Shown here: piece after piece, positions 33,960-45,905 of the stretch | How the letters are laid out: every line of letters begins with the position of its first letter | Numbering within the stretch: the stretch's first letter is position 1 | NCBI GenBank assembly: GCA_028023455.1 | Contig: JAQFVV010012508.1 | Span: 1,733,877 to 1,797,876, forward strand | DNA length: 64,000 nucleotides | Direction of reading: 5' to 3' | Origin: Epiperipatus broadwayi | Lineage: Eukaryota > Onychophora > Udeonychophora > Euonychophora > Peripatidae | The notes under the pieces: model-generated | Databases searched by the model: none | What the model was told of the DNA's origin: nothing | What the model saw: the letters and a program-made list of their open reading frames with translations, nothing else | Translations under genes and position numbers: made by a program

Positions 33960-35560
33960 GTTTTACATTTTAAGCCTTAGGCATCTTAGACAGCAGACTA
34001 GGTATGTCAGAAAATAAGATTTCCCTTAGTATATGCCGAATTTACTTTAATTAAAAAGAATTTCACAATACTCAACACTTTAAAGTGACCGCACGAAAAT
34101 CATCGAATGAAAAGATGGCCACTTAGTAAATAAGATTGAAAAAGTTAAACCACGTTTAAGCTTGCGCTTGTCCAGTATATTAATAGCTATACTTGACTAC
34201 ATTTAGCTATACTGGGTTAACGACTCATTGTAAATAATAGTTGATTTTAAACAATAATAGAAGTATATGTATCTAATTAAGATTACCGCCATAAAACTGG
34301 ACGTGTCAAAATTGAGTATTTTTTTTTTTTAAAAAAAAAAAAAAACTAAATTAACTAACGTACATGTATTATTAATAAATCATAAAAATTGTTGGATTCT
34401 TAAAATATAGATGTAAGACAAAAATAGTATATATTTTTTGCTAAAAATAAAATTATTGAATTATTGTATAGTAGAATAGAGAAACTCATTCACTTCCTAA
34501 TTTAGAACTTTTAAATTGTTTTCAAAACGAGGCACTAACAAGTAATTGGTCTTTAGGACTTGCTCGCTCTTTTAATCTTGACTAAAAAGAGTTTAATAAA
34601 AGTATTATTTCTCCCCATTTTCATATTTACGATATGGCTATAAATATTTTACTTATTGTCTCATCGATTTTTTATTTTGCTATTGTCATGTGCGGGTTTT
34701 GTATTTCTATACCTGCCGGAATTACTACGGTAAGGAAGCAAATGTTATATTGTATATGCGATAAAGTATATATTTATTTGTAAATTAATCTTTATTTGCA
34801 AAGGAAGTTTTTGAAATGAAAATGACACTTTTTTTTGAAAAAATAAATAAATAAATCTATAGAATATTATTAATAGTAAGATTTTATTTAAAATCTAACT
34901 TGATACTTAAGTATGTCAAAGTGCATCGTATTGGAATTTCACTTTTAATTAAATTTCAAAGATAATTAAATTAGTTTACATTATTGACATGAAAATTAAA
35001 TTTTACAATTTCTTGAAAATAATAATAACAGTAAGTTATTGTGAATTTTGCAGAAAAAAAAATCATTTAAAGTTTTGTGTTTATCAATACGTTAGCCCTC
35101 AGAATAAAGCTAAAATGACATATAAAATTGACTTTATTAATCCGTAAGGTATGTGCAGTGGGGAAAAATATAACAGTAAATTATGTTCGGTAATGTAATT
35201 TGTTCATTATTTTTTCCAATTTATGTGGTGAGTCTAGCCTTTGTTAAATTCAATAATTATTGTCAATATGGACTATTACATTTATGTATTGAGAAATTAT
35301 ATTAGTGGGAAAATTGGGTCTGCAGTTCCAACCATGATCTTATAGAAACAATAGTTTCACATAGATGCCACAATTTTTTAAGGTTCACTAGTGAATACAT
35401 AAGCACACCAATACATATCACAAATTCCAATGGCTAAACCCTCATTAAATAATAGTTATTGCCAATGTAGTCAAAATTTTATATACTTCATATTTTTGTC
35501 ATAGATATTTATCATGTTATTAAATATAAAATATATGAATTAAAGATTTTGTATCATATA
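33960..35560. other. No supported gene
   Basis: AT-rich. A T10-A14 homopolymer junction lies at 34321-34345. No recognisable frame. Confidence 0.45.
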
Positions 35561-35567
35561 CAGCCTT

Positions 35568-35880
35568 AAATAATCTTTAAAAGCCAGACAGCACTTAAAC
35601 AATCCCAATATCATTAACAATCAACAATTTCAAACTGTTGTCAAGGCAACCTCCTTTTAACAATAAAGGTGGAACCCCACATTTATTAATGGTTCACTAT
35701 TCTTATATAGACACTACAGACTGCAACTTGACCACAGGGATTGAAATTGATAATAAAAAAGTTTTAAACAAACCTCTTTAAGCAAGTAAATATAACCTGG
35801 TCTGAATGCAGACTAATAAATAGTCAATTATAACATTACAAACTGCAATTATAATTTTCAAATTGCAAATCTCATATACA
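35568..35880 (-). repeat. Dispersed repeat family B, most complete copy
   Basis: On the minus strand the unit runs from AATTTGAAAATTATAATTGC through GTCTATATAAG (TATA-like) and CCTTGACAACAGTTTGAAAT to GATATTGGGATTGTTTAAGT. It matches 1447-1727 and 541-744. No open reading frame. Confidence 0.65.
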
Positions 35881-36846
35881 CATTTGTGTGGGTAAATCTA
35901 CATTCATAAAAGCTTTTCTCACCTCCTGGTTTTCTCTTTTGTTAATGGAAAGTTTTTAAGCTTTAGTTGGAGTCCAACAAATATAGTCAGTTGATAATAT
36001 TTTTGTCAACTAATTCTTTGTAGACATTTTTTGTTTTTTATAGTTCAAAATTGAAGCTAATTATTTGCAGAAATTATGTATAGCTTTCAGTTTAAGTTTT
36101 ATAATTCTCAATATAAATTTTCTGTGCAATTTTCAACTTAAACTAGATAATAATTCACTGTAGTTTTTGTCAAAATGATTCTTTAATGGATGACATGCCA
36201 TGGAGTTGAAAAAAAATCTGCACATTGACCCTTAAAGTTCTTTTTCTAAAATTCAGATATATGCAATAAGAGATATATTCATCTGTACGAGTATAAAACT
36301 TTGGAATAACAACTTCTTTTGCAGAAATTTTCCAATTATCAGCTAAATGTGCATATTATTTATTATTTCAACAAATTTTGAAATTGATTTAATAAATTGT
36401 TTATACAACCAATCTAGGTTGGAAAAAAATCAAGAATCCATACTATAATAATTTTCTTAAACATATAACTGATATAATTTAAGAATTTTATAAACATTTG
36501 AAAAGATTATATTTAAAACTTCAAATGGACACTGTTTATAAAACAAGTTTACAAAGATGAACAAATAAATATAAAATTAATACATTAATTAGTTATTTGT
36601 ATTATTGTCTTTTTTAAAATAAAATAGATAATTCAGTAGATAACTCCAGAAATTTATTAATTTAAAGAAAAATTTAATATAGTTAAATTTCATATTTATT
36701 ATTTTATATTCTGTAATATAATCTGTTATTTATGTAGCGCACATATACAGAAGCAAAATACATACAGTACTGCTACTCAGTGCAAGACTGAGTGATCAAT
36801 GGATGCAGAAAGGTTTGTTCATAAAATCTCTACCTAGTGCCTACTC

Positions 36847-36911
36847 ATCCAGTAATATCCTTAGACTAGTTTCTAGCTTATGGCTTTAACCATGAGTGAG
36901 GTGCCTTGGAT
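36847..36911 (-). ncRNA. Hammerhead motif HHR-1, core mutated
   Basis: GAAACTAGTC and both helix I strands are readable on the minus strand. The first box reads CTCATGG, so it is inactive by inspection. Confidence 0.55.
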
Positions 36912-37111
36912 CTGAGAGCACTGTACTTATATCTTAAGATTTAATGCAATCTTCCAGCAGCCACCTTTTATTTTATTAGATAACTATAAAGCTTCGAATC
37001 CAAAATGAAAACTCAGTAATGTTTTCAATTCAAGCTCATTAGCTTATATAGTCAGATCTTAACTCACTTCAGCATCCATACTTTTTGGTGTCTTTGGTGC
37101 AGTGCTCTCAG

Positions 37112-37165
37112 ATCCAAGGCTCCTCATTGATGAAAGTCACAAGCTAGAAACTAGTCTGGCAATGA
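37112..37165 (+). ncRNA. Hammerhead motif HHR-1, C3 mutated
   Basis: ATCCAAGGCTCCTCA is followed by TTGATGA (37127-37133, invariant C replaced by T). Helix II GTC..GCT is weakened. GAAACTAGTC ends at 37156, and part of the distal helix I strand is deleted. Confidence 0.6.
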
Positions 37166-37349
37166 GTAGGCACTAAATATGGATTTTATGCACAAACTTT
37201 CCTGCATCCATTGATTACTCTGGCTTGCACTGAGTGGTGCTACTGTATGGAGAGTTTTGCCTCTGTGTAACCTTGCATAAGCATAAAGAATGGTGATCAT
37301 GTGATAACCTGTGTTATATAAGTAACAGATTATATTACAGTAAATTCTA

Positions 37350-38640
37350 ACATTTGTATTTAATTACAGCTGGTTAAAAATGAGATTGTATCTCTCTTCT
37401 GTAATATATCTAATAAATTTGTACAATTCAATTGATTAATTATAACTCAGTCACTCAATGGATTAAAGCTCTGATTTAAGCACAGTGAAAGTGGTTTATA
37501 TAGATATAAACTTTTAAGCATAAGCGTGCACTTACGTTTTTAAATTTGATGCTCATGAGGCACAGTGATTTTAAAGTGCATGCTCTCAGGAGTTACTCCT
37601 TATTTATAACATTTTATATTCTATGTATATCAAATTCATTATTAAACATAAAATCATTTAATCAAATTAATATCATCTTCTGCTGAATGGAATTGTCGAT
37701 GAGATCATGTATCATTATAAATACTATCAATTTACAAACTTATATTTATTGAGCTGAATAAATTGTAAATGGAATAGGTTTACAATTAATGGATAATAAA
37801 ATGATATTCAGATATTAAAGTAACTATAAATAAGCTGTTAGGCAATATCTGATTAAGAGTATTTTCTGCTGCCTTGTAGGATAAGATATTGTCTCATCAA
37901 AGACTAGATGTTTTTATATCTCATTTCTTGCTTCTTTATTCATTTCATTCTATTTTATTTTTCTGTTTTATCCAACTCTTTAGTCATTTAAGTCAACAGT
38001 CTCTATATTAACTGATGATTAGTCTGTGTCTTCTGGATGTATATTGATGTCATAAAGAATATACAGGCTAATAACTAACAGATGTTTGTAGTCCACACAT
38101 TGTCCTTAAAGAAAATGTCTACTTTTTAATTATTGGTCAGTTCGTAATTGACTGCTCAATCAGTTTCTATTTGTTTACTTGTCTTTTTTAACACTTGCTG
38201 TTTCACACACACACACACAGCACTGATAATGAGGGTTTGGGTGTGTACATAACCATATCCCCATATTACATTTTAATTTTAAATGTGCACCAATTCTTGA
38301 CTTTTACCTTTTTTTTGTTCTTTACACAACTACGAATAAGTTTATAAATATGCAAAGCCTTTGGTATTGAAAAAGTATGATAGGATTAGTCTGGAAGTTC
38401 TTAGTTGCGATCTTGAATAAAGTAATACAACAATAACGAATGGGATTTAGGTATTTCTGGGTAGTACTATTTGGGAAGTCTGCTATCTACAAATGTGTAA
38501 GGATTTAGAAAAATGGTCTCAAAATCTGGCTAGGTCACATATACCTGCTGCTTAGTTCATTTAAATACTAGAAATAGTTGTAATATTAGTGACAGTGCAA
38601 ATTAGAAGATAATAGCAGTAACTAAAGCAATTGTTTCCTT
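37350..38640. other. No supported gene
   Basis: AT-rich. A (CA)8 microsatellite lies at 38204-38219. Nothing else recognised. Confidence 0.45.
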
Positions 38641-38662
38641 TTTTTTTCTAAATATAAATACA

Positions 38663-39032
38663 TTACAATATAGCAATTCGTCAATTGCTAAAACAGAGAA
38701 TCTTTAATAAATAAAACCACTATTACCAAGTGCTTTCAACTCCTACGATTCCTTATCAATATTAATGCATGAAATACACGATACAAAATGCAAGATTAAA
38801 GAATCATATCTTATACAAAATTCATCATGTGCTATGAATTCAGTATTAATCAGCTTTCCGATTAGGTGTTCCTGGCTAATACAATGAAATGTTGAATTTA
38901 TCGCTTATGAGAAAAATAGGATTTTTTATCCTGCCTTGATAAAGACTCATAGGAGTTGCAAGCGCTTGGCAATAGTGGTTTTATTTATTAAAGATTCTCT
39001 GTTTTCGCAATTGACAAACTGTTATATTGCAA
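38663..39032. mobile_element. MITE with ~95-bp terminal inverted repeats
   Basis: ACAATATAGCAATTCGTCAA to about 38758 is the inverse of 38938-39032 (ATTGACAAACTGTTATATTG). The most conserved block is AACAGAGAATCTTTAATAAA followed by TAAAACCACTATT. The ~180-base interior carries no frame. Target duplication is unclear, and TA is possible. Superfamily unknown. Confidence 0.7.
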
Positions 39033-39164
39033 TTTATAAATTGTATTAACAGAAGTATTATATTTATTTATTTAAATATAAATACAAGGACTGTTTGAAC
39101 TTTGATCTGCATGCTGTGAGGTTTCACGGATTATTTCTATTTTTGGCATTTGTAGATTTATCAG

Positions 39165-39245
39165 TGAAAAATTAGTGATAATAAAAATTAGATTTGTGCA
39201 GTGGATGTTTATGCTCCAACATTAGATACAGAGTTAAGAAAAATA
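39165..39245 (+). pseudogene. Possible LINE endonuclease fragment
   Basis: The plus-strand text translates to NKNQICAVDVYAPTLDTELR, resembling the V/I-YAPT strand of the APE-type endonuclease of LINEs. It is only ~25 residues and has no other motif nearby, so it is weak. Confidence 0.35.
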
Positions 39246-40713
39246 ATGTTTTGTTTTTGTTAGTTATTACCTCGAAGTCATTAAAAGAATGAATATTTCT
39301 CTTCACTATTTTTACGTGTTGGCCAAAAGTGATTGAAAGCAGTTATATTGACTCTGTAAAGTTGAATACGCTGTTGCTGCTAGTTTCTGATTTTCATATG
39401 GATTGAGCAAACTGCAGCCCAGGATTGGAGAGGGGTGGGATGGAGTTCTCAGCCTTCAGAAAGTTTTTTGAAATTTGTGATCGCTAAATTAAAGTAACTA
39501 ATTAAATTATTTTTTTAAAAAAAGAATTTAAGATAATATATATATTTGAAGTAAACATATGGCAAAAAAAATGTTCTCTCTCTATATTGTAACTATTATA
39601 TTGGCAATGCCAAAGTTGTAGTAATACATTGGGTAACCAATGCACGGGTGGTCATACACACATATACATACTCATGTACATAAATGTAGGATTGAAATAA
39701 AGGAAGGAGTGAAGTATACATAAGTTGATATATTCATTTAGTTACTTTCCCATCTATTTCTAATCAAGTAGTCTTTATAAATTTGTTGTGGAGATGATCC
39801 TCAAAAATTTATAAATAAAAAGTTTTTTTTATGTAAATGAAGTCGGAAAGATGAAAATGAGATAGATTCTTCTTGCTTTTGCTGGAAGGGGAGAGGGAAA
39901 TAAAATGAGTTTTTTATCAAGTAAAAGCTATACAAGAAATGCAAATTTGTAATTATTTTAATTTATTAAGTGATAGAAATACTTTTTTACATTTGGAATT
40001 TTATGTAATATGGATTGCTAGGTTAAAACAAATATCTCATTAGTTCTTATTCCTAGTGCAATGCCCAGTATCTTCCCTATCAAGTAGTAATGACTGCTAG
40101 AGATAAATGGAACTCTGAAAACAACTGATAGGAGATCTGTTTAAGAAGAAATAATATATGAACATTGTGCAATTGAATTTAATGTTCCGTTTAATGATAT
40201 TTAAAGGAAGAAGAGAAACTTTCCAGATAGACACTAAGATAATCCAATGCAACAACTCTTAATGTTTTTATATTGTTTTCTTTTGGAACTCTCAAAAAAC
40301 AAGAGTGAAAAACTGAAATTTGAAATTTAAATGACATTATCTTATATTCAGGAATGAACTGGAAGAGTAAAACATTTAGAATTTAAATTGGTCATTGAAC
40401 AAATTATATGATGATTCATCCATAATAAAGTGGATGGAACTATTTTTTAGAAAAGTTACACAGACATTAATGATAATTTTTTTAATATCTGAGATTATTA
40501 TGTAAAGTCACAGAATGAAAAAGTCTTAAACCTGTGTTATGATGTCTGTCTTGAAAAATATTCAAAAAGGAAATATCTAAAGAAGATGCTATTAATTTGT
40601 TTCACTAGTTAATTTTTTTATTAATAAATCATTTCATTATTTGCTAAGTTGTTTATTGCTATTTTATGCTGCTCATGAAAGAAATATAGAATAAAATACC
40701 ATGTTTTTTTTTC

Positions 40714-40811
40714 ATATGTCATAGCATCGGCCAGGATGCTAACCCACAACCATCTGCAAACAACTATTTGCTTGCAAGGTAGCTGCGATGACCTCTCGGC
40801 TAGCAATGCTT
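40714..40811 (-). mobile_element. tRNA-derived SINE, copy 1
   Basis: On the minus strand, A box TAGCCGAGAGGTCATCG (complement of 40786-40802) and B box GTGGGTTAGCATCC (complement of 40734-40747) lie at tRNA spacing, with CTTGCAAGC at the anticodon-arm position. A T-run on the plus strand (40703-40712) is the A-rich 3' tail. It is about 80% identical by eye to 52461-52566. Confidence 0.75.
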
Positions 40812-41261
40812 GACAATGTTATTTCATAAAATACACAAATTAGTTATACTTAATTAGTGTATTGCTCTAATATTTTTGTAATATAATGTAACGTTTATTT
40901 ATATACGTTACAAATATATTGGCATTTGGTAAAAGCTAAAAAAGTAAATTTAGATTTTTTTTTGATTAGTATAATTTTTGTTAAAACGTGCAATGAAGGT
41001 TAAAATTGTCATTCTTATTTTTTTTTATCTAATTGGAAAGAATAAATGACATACAGATTACTAATCCAGATAAATTAAAAGAATTCCAAAAGTATAAGCT
41101 AAAAGAAAAATATTTTAGCTAATTAAAGATGGAAGAATAATGCTAAAAAAAAAAAAAGAGAACTTTGTAACTTAAATTTAAGAGAGAGTGTATAAGATTA
41201 TTATCTTATACGCTGATAAAAAGACAAAAGAATGCGCAGAAGTTCCAAAAATGGAGCGCGA

Positions 41262-41270
41262 TATAAAAAG
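41262..41270 (+). promoter_or_regulatory. TATA box candidate
   Basis: TATAAAAAG follows GAGCGCGA, at the left edge of the only GC-richer island in this part of the window. A start near 41292 would precede the 57-codon frame at 41314. Confidence 0.45.
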
Positions 41271-41289
41271 GAGATGACAACTTCAATCT

Positions 41290-41574
41290 GGGTCTTCTCT
41301 TTAACTTCTAGTTATGTCTCTGAAAGTTGGAGGTTTCCACAAGCATAACCTGTGGCAAGAAATATACTTCTACACAGGTATGCCCCTTGCTGTACCAAGC
41401 TGTCACACAAGCATGGAAACGGGACTTGTGAAGACCGCTTTTTGCAATAAAAGGGTCACTACAACCGTGCCTTTTCTCCAGCTATAGAACAGAACAATAA
41501 TGGAAGACACCGGCAGGAGAGACAAATGGAAATTCTCATGATCTGGGATCCCATAAATCTACATGAACTTACCG
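41290..41574 (+). other. Candidate first exon or LTR-like island with a 57-residue ORF
   Basis: A 285-base island of near-balanced composition lies between the TATA box and a textbook splice donor, ACCG|GTAAGT (GT at 41575-41576). The ATG at 41314 opens 57 codons (begins MSLKVGGFHKHNLWQEIYFY) to TAG at 41485-41487. The product is not recognised, and a frame of this length could be chance. GCAATAAAAGGG at 41444-41455 contains a polyadenylation-like AATAAA, so an LTR (TATA plus polyA) is the main alternative to a host first exon. A near-perfect hairpin GTATAAGAT/ATCTTATAC at 41190-41211 stands just upstream. Confidence 0.4.
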
Positions 41575-41584
41575 GTAAGTTAAG

Positions 41585-42600
41585 AATAAATTTTCCTGAT
41601 AGTGACTTAAAAGTTTGCAAACAATTATTTATCTAAGCTTAGACTACCATTCTGATATAGACTTTTCGTATTCAAGGGACTTTCTAATAAAGAATTTTAT
41701 ACAAGATCTTGGGACATTATTAAATTGCTTTAATTGCTTAATCTGTTTTTGTTAATCGATTCATTATCTGGATTGGTGTGTGTGTACTTTCCTGTTTAGT
41801 TAATTCGTAATTTAACTTATAAATATGTTTAGTTTGTTAGAATAAGAGATTTTACTTTTATCAACCTTTTCATTGTGCGTTATTAATAATAGTTTTTTTT
41901 TTTAGTATTAAATTTATTATTAGTTTAGTGGGATTTAAAACGGAATTTACCTTGCCAATGTATTTAAACAAGCCCAGAAATAATAATCAAAAAGGAGAAA
42001 ATAGTTCTCGTTATGGTATGATGCAATACCGATTAGTTTAAAAGCACTTTTTTTCTGTTTAGTTTACGAGTTACAATATGTTTGACACCGACTCAGTGGG
42101 TCTAATGACTCTGGCGCCCTCATGTAGAAATTAAAAACTGAGTCAGCTCACGATTGTACTTAGCAATAATTTTAGGCTGAGTTGATCAGGAAATATAGCT
42201 ATGTTTTTAGAATAGAAATATAACTTTCTTCTTTTTTGACATAGCTTGATCAACTCATGCGCAGTTTATATTAGCGTGTAAGAGGCCTAGCAAAACGAAA
42301 AACGTTACAATAAATAACATTTGCTATTAAAGATACATAATTACTTCCACACACAACTTGTAGAAAGAAAACCCCCTGACAGCTCTGAGAACATGCTTTA
42401 TGATATGTGACTTTCGGAATGTTTGTGTACAGAGTGAGCCTTAGTTAATCAACTATTCATTTCATCTCATAGTTTCTTCTCATTCTGTTTCATCCACTTC
42501 CCTGGGTTTTAATGCCACTACAATATATATCATGTGATCATTTGTGATAAAATTCAGACCTTGTAATATCATCAAATAAGAAAATGAATGAAATTCATTA
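41585..42600. other. No supported gene
   Basis: This would be intron if 41290-41574 is an exon. A small hairpin uses GAGTTGATCA (42180) and TGATCAACTC (42250). No frame recognised. Confidence 0.4.
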
Positions 42601-42604
42601 CGAT

Positions 42605-42800
42605 GCTCTTTTATATGTAAATAAGCATTTATTTTTATATAGCGCTATGTTTACAATTGTATTACATTTAAATATCAGCCTTTCAAGCTAATTGTGCATG
42701 CGCTTTTCACGAGTGTTAATAATAAATGAATACTTCCATTCCCAATACGAGATATAGTATTTATGAAAGAATAAAATGAATCCATTTTTCTTTCAATTCA
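42605..42800 (+). repeat. Single-arm copy of the palindromic element at 54640-55060
   Basis: AGCATTTATTTTTATATAGC, CGAGTGTTAATAATAAATGA, AGATATAGTATTTATGAAAG and AATAAAATGAATCCA match one arm of the large palindrome, including the outer part missing from its left side. No inverse partner is present here. Confidence 0.8.
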
Positions 42801-42809
42801 AAATTATAA

Positions 42810-43800
42810 TACTAAAAATCCTCTGCAACAATTATATATATATTAATAAAAATTATATTTAAAAAGTCTTTTTCAGCACATGGTTTTGTGCCCATTTCAA
42901 ATATTAAATCATCTATTTTTTATTTATTATACTTTATAATATGAATAGTGGTTTTCTCTGCAACTCTATAATGAGCTTTTTTGTTTCCAAGAAAAGATGC
43001 AAAACAAATGTTTGAATTTGAATTGTAGTTAGCCATCCAAATGAATCATTATTTTGAAAAAAATTTTATTTTTGTAAAAAAAAAAAAAATTCTCTTGAAA
43101 ATATTACTAAGGGAAACCTCATATTACCTGCAGTCCAGAATCCTACCTAATATTATTATGAGTACGTTGTTTAGGTTTGCACACTTAAAACAAGAGCATT
43201 TTATAAATTGTTATAGTTAGAAACCACAATATAAGAAAGAATATTACACAAACGTTTATAAGTGTGGATGATAAATTACTATGCTTCAATATTAAAGTGA
43301 TCGTTGCATTAAGAAATAGTTTCAATTCTGAACATATAAGAAATTGGATGTTTGGTCTTTAGAAATAACTTAAATGTTCACTAAATTTCAGTAAGTTTGA
43401 TAATTTGTATTTCTAATCTAGTTATTTTACCAAATCATGGAATTCTCGAGAACCGTGCTATGGATATCAGAAAGTCAATTCTTGAGTTTATTAAAAAAAA
43501 AAAAATTTGACTGTTTTTCTGCAAATGATCGTATTGGTAACTTGATAAAAAAAAGGAAATTGATATTATATATCTGACAGAATGATAAAACAAATGTAAA
43601 GCGTCATAAGTAGTACATTAATTTGAAGGTAAGTCATTCATTGCCATGAAACTTAAGATGAATGATTATTAGATTAAAACTGCAAAGAAGAGACGATCAT
43701 TTTCTAATTGGAATTGTTTCAGATCTTTTTTTGATGTGAAGAAAATAACATACGGACCTGAAAACAGAAAATGGTGTTCTTTAATGTAATAATGATGATA
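42810..43800. other. No supported gene
   Basis: AT-rich with A/T runs (43075-43090, 43490-43505). Nothing recognised. Confidence 0.4.
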
Positions 43801-43896
43801 TTTCAAACTTTGAAGTATTAAAATTTCCTTCCACTTCTTATTTGCATTGCTGAATTATATATAATATAATACACCGTATATATCTTAATTGACACT

Positions 43897-44330
43897 AATT
43901 TAAAATTGTAATTATAAATTTATTTAAACGCACATTGATTATGTAAGTAATATTTACTAAGGCTGTAAACCTTAAGAATATGTGTGTGAAAATATGAAGG
44001 TAGGGACCTCTACAGGTCTTAACCACCAGCTTACACTTTGGAAGAAAAGAGAGGAACCCCTTCTTTACTTCAACCTACTTTCTATATGAATAGGTGAAGC
44101 TGAAGCGGTTAGATCTGAGAGCGTGAAGTATTGAATAGCTTCATGCTCTCAGATCTAACCGCTTCAGCTTCACCTATTCATATAAAAAGTAGGTTGAAGT
44201 AAAGAAGGGGTTCCCCTCTTTTCTTCCAAAGCATAAGCTTGTGGTTAAGACCTGTAGAGGTCCCTACCTTCGCATTTTCACGCGCATATCCTTAAGGGTT
44301 ACAGCCTTAGTAAATATTACTTGACACTCT
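43897..44330. mobile_element. Palindromic insertion with 8-bp TSD (TTGACACT)
   Basis: A perfect direct repeat TTGACACT at 43889-43896 and 44331-44338 flanks the insert. Arms 43947-44126 and 44143-44322 are near-identical inverse copies, with a turn of ~16 bases at the centre (CATGCTCTCAGATCTAACCG against CGGTTAGATCTGAGAGCGTG). About 50 bases at the left end are outside the palindrome. No coding sequence. A half-arm copy lies at 28088-28172. The near-identity of the arms suggests recent origin or arm-to-arm correction. Confidence 0.8.
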
Positions 44331-44359
44331 TCAATGCAGTTTGACATATAGGAGGAGAG

Positions 44360-44400
44360 ATGTGATGATGACTGTTGGACAGTTGAAACTGTAGGCAAGA
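44360..44400 (+). ncRNA. Hammerhead motif HHR-2 (C3 mutated)
   Basis: GTGATGA at 44362-44368 (invariant C replaced by G), helix II GACTG/CAGTT around TTGGA, GAAA at 44385-44388, and triplet GTA at 44391-44393. Downstream CAAGAGGAGATAAAATAAAT is shared with the 33-kb copies. Confidence 0.6.
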
Positions 44401-44808
44401 GGAGATAAAATAAATCATATGTTAAACTGCATTGTAGAGTGTCAATTAAGGTGTATATGGTGTATTATATTTCTAACTTGTGCGCCTTATTTGAATAGTT
44501 TCATTCCATGTATTTACTTAGATTTGTAATAAATTAGCAAATGTTTTTAACGTCCACAACCAAAAAGGGTTAATTATTTTCATCATATGTATTAGTTTTT
44601 TTTTCTTAGACCATAGCTGAATGTACTTTCAGATATGCCAAGGATGCTCAGCTGTGTAAGGAAAAGAAACTAATTCATATGAAGAAAATAATAAAACCGT
44701 TTTAATTGCAGATGTTAAAAATGTTTTACTAAATTGTTACAAATACAAATAAAAATATATTATATATGGACTAAGTAAATAACAAACTCTTAACAAGCTT
44801 CAAAAATA

Positions 44809-44863
44809 CCCTCAACCCCAGACCGCGGTTTCTGCATCTAGCGTCATCAGTGAGGTGTTAGGG
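44809..44863 (-). ncRNA. Hammerhead motif HHR-4, helix II weakened
   Basis: Minus strand: CTGATGA is the complement of 44844-44850 and GAAA of 44829-44832. Helix III is ACC/GGT with loop GC, and triplet GTC ends at 44821. Helix I is ACCTCA with TGGGGT, then an internal loop AAC/TG, then CCCT with AGGG. Helix II retains only two clear pairs (GC/GC). Text downstream of the core on the plus side recurs at 52830-53005. Confidence 0.7.
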
Positions 44864-45000
44864 AATAAAAATACTAGAACTAGTCTAGCATTTTATCAAT
44901 GCCTAACTATTGAGAAGAAAATCTGAAACTTTCAGACATTTAAATGTCCAAAAATCCAGCTATCTAACTTGATTTTTTATCAAATTAAATAAAAATATAA
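44864..45000 (-). repeat. HHR-4 element body, copy 1
   Basis: AATCTGAAACTTTCAGACAT and CCAGCTATCTAACT recur at 52940-53000, preceded in both by CTATTGAG. This is part of the same dispersed element as the hammerhead beside it. Confidence 0.6.
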
Positions 45001-45275
45001 TATGTTTAGATTTGGTAAAAGGCAGTTAAGTTTGATGAAGATAACTTAGTTCTTTATAATCTTAAAATTAGAAAGGTTGTGGACTATACTGAAAATACAT
45101 GCTGGAGACATTTTAAAAAATAGTGTCATTGCTAATTAAAATATTGGAATTCATCAGTTATGATATTAAAGATGTTTTTATTACTTCTATTGATAGAAAA
45201 GGTACTTTTAAGAATTTTGTTAAATTGGTTACTCTCAATTATAGATAACTTCTTATCAGAAGTCAGTGTAGCTTT

Positions 45276-45905
45276 TCAATCAATCAATCAATTTCAATCA
45301 ATAGTATTCTGTCCAATAGACAGGTCCAGAGAGTAGTCATTAACATCAATTCATCTATTCTTCCATTCCATTTTCTTCCTTTCCCATTTCTTCAATTCCA
45401 CAAAATCTTCCCATCTCTTATATCATCCAATAATGTCAATCTCTTCCGTTCTTTCTTTTTATTTCCACTTACCATTCCCTCCAAAACATCTTTTTTTAAA
45501 CTAGTATCTCTTAATATATGTCCAATCCAGTTTCTCTTTCTCTCTCTGATATTCTCAACCAATCTTCTTTCCTCATTTACTCTTTTTAAAACTTCATTTG
45601 TTATTTTACTCATCCAACTGATTTTTTCCATTTTTCTCCATGTCCACATCTCAAAAGCTTCTAATCATTTGTTGATTCTATTACTCAATGTCCATGTCTG
45701 TCAACCATATGTACACTCCACACATAACATTTAATTAATCTCTTCCTTAATTCTCTTTCCAAAGGTCCACAAAATATCTTCTTCCTCTTCACAAATGTCT
45801 CCTTTGCCAATGCTATTCTTATTTTAACTTCATCTTCACTTCTTCCACCCTCACTCAACCAACTACCCAAATATCTAAATCCCGTCACCTGTGGAACCAT
45901 GTCAT
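45276..45905 (-). pseudogene. 5'-truncated LINE (RT C-terminal region)
   Basis: Minus-strand frames at 45900-45685 (TGFRYLGSWLSEGG, then the thumb LRKRLIKCYVWSV) and 45649-45392 (MWTWRKMEKISW ... RKRNWIGHILRD ... VLEGMV) are the post-catalytic part of a LINE reverse transcriptase. A frameshift lies between them. The 3' end is a (TTGA)n tail at 45275-45292. It is a different family from the RTE at 5.0, 51.4 and 60 kb. Confidence 0.8.

Larger units (their letters stand above)
36748..37305. mobile_element. HHR-1 family element with two head-to-head units
   Basis: 36748-36955 is an HHR-1 unit on the minus strand. 36956-37095 is the inverse of the interior of the 759-1432 element (AGCAGCCACCTTTTA, AGCTTATATAGTCA, TTTTTGGTGTCTTTGG). 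37096-37305 is an HHR-1 unit on the plus strand. In 759-1432 both units point the same way, so the orientation of the first unit varies between copies. Flanks 36708-36735 and 37320-37347 are themselves inverse copies (CTGTAATATAATCTGTTA). Confidence 0.75.
43830..44475. mobile_element. HHR-2 element interrupted by a palindrome
   Basis: 43830-43896 is the inverse of the outer end of the right arm of 33221-33480 and its continuation (AATGCAAATAAGAAGTGGAA). 44331-44475 carries the rest, with ACTCTTCAATGCAGTTTGACA, the hammerhead and TGTATATGGTGTATTATA. The insert at 43897-44330 separates the two parts and is flanked by TTGACACT on both sides. Confidence 0.7.

Noticed and set aside
42840-42900. 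Further hammerhead near CAGCACATGGTTTTGTGCCC
   Set aside because: There is a hairpin, but CTGANGA and GAAA do not stand in the right places.
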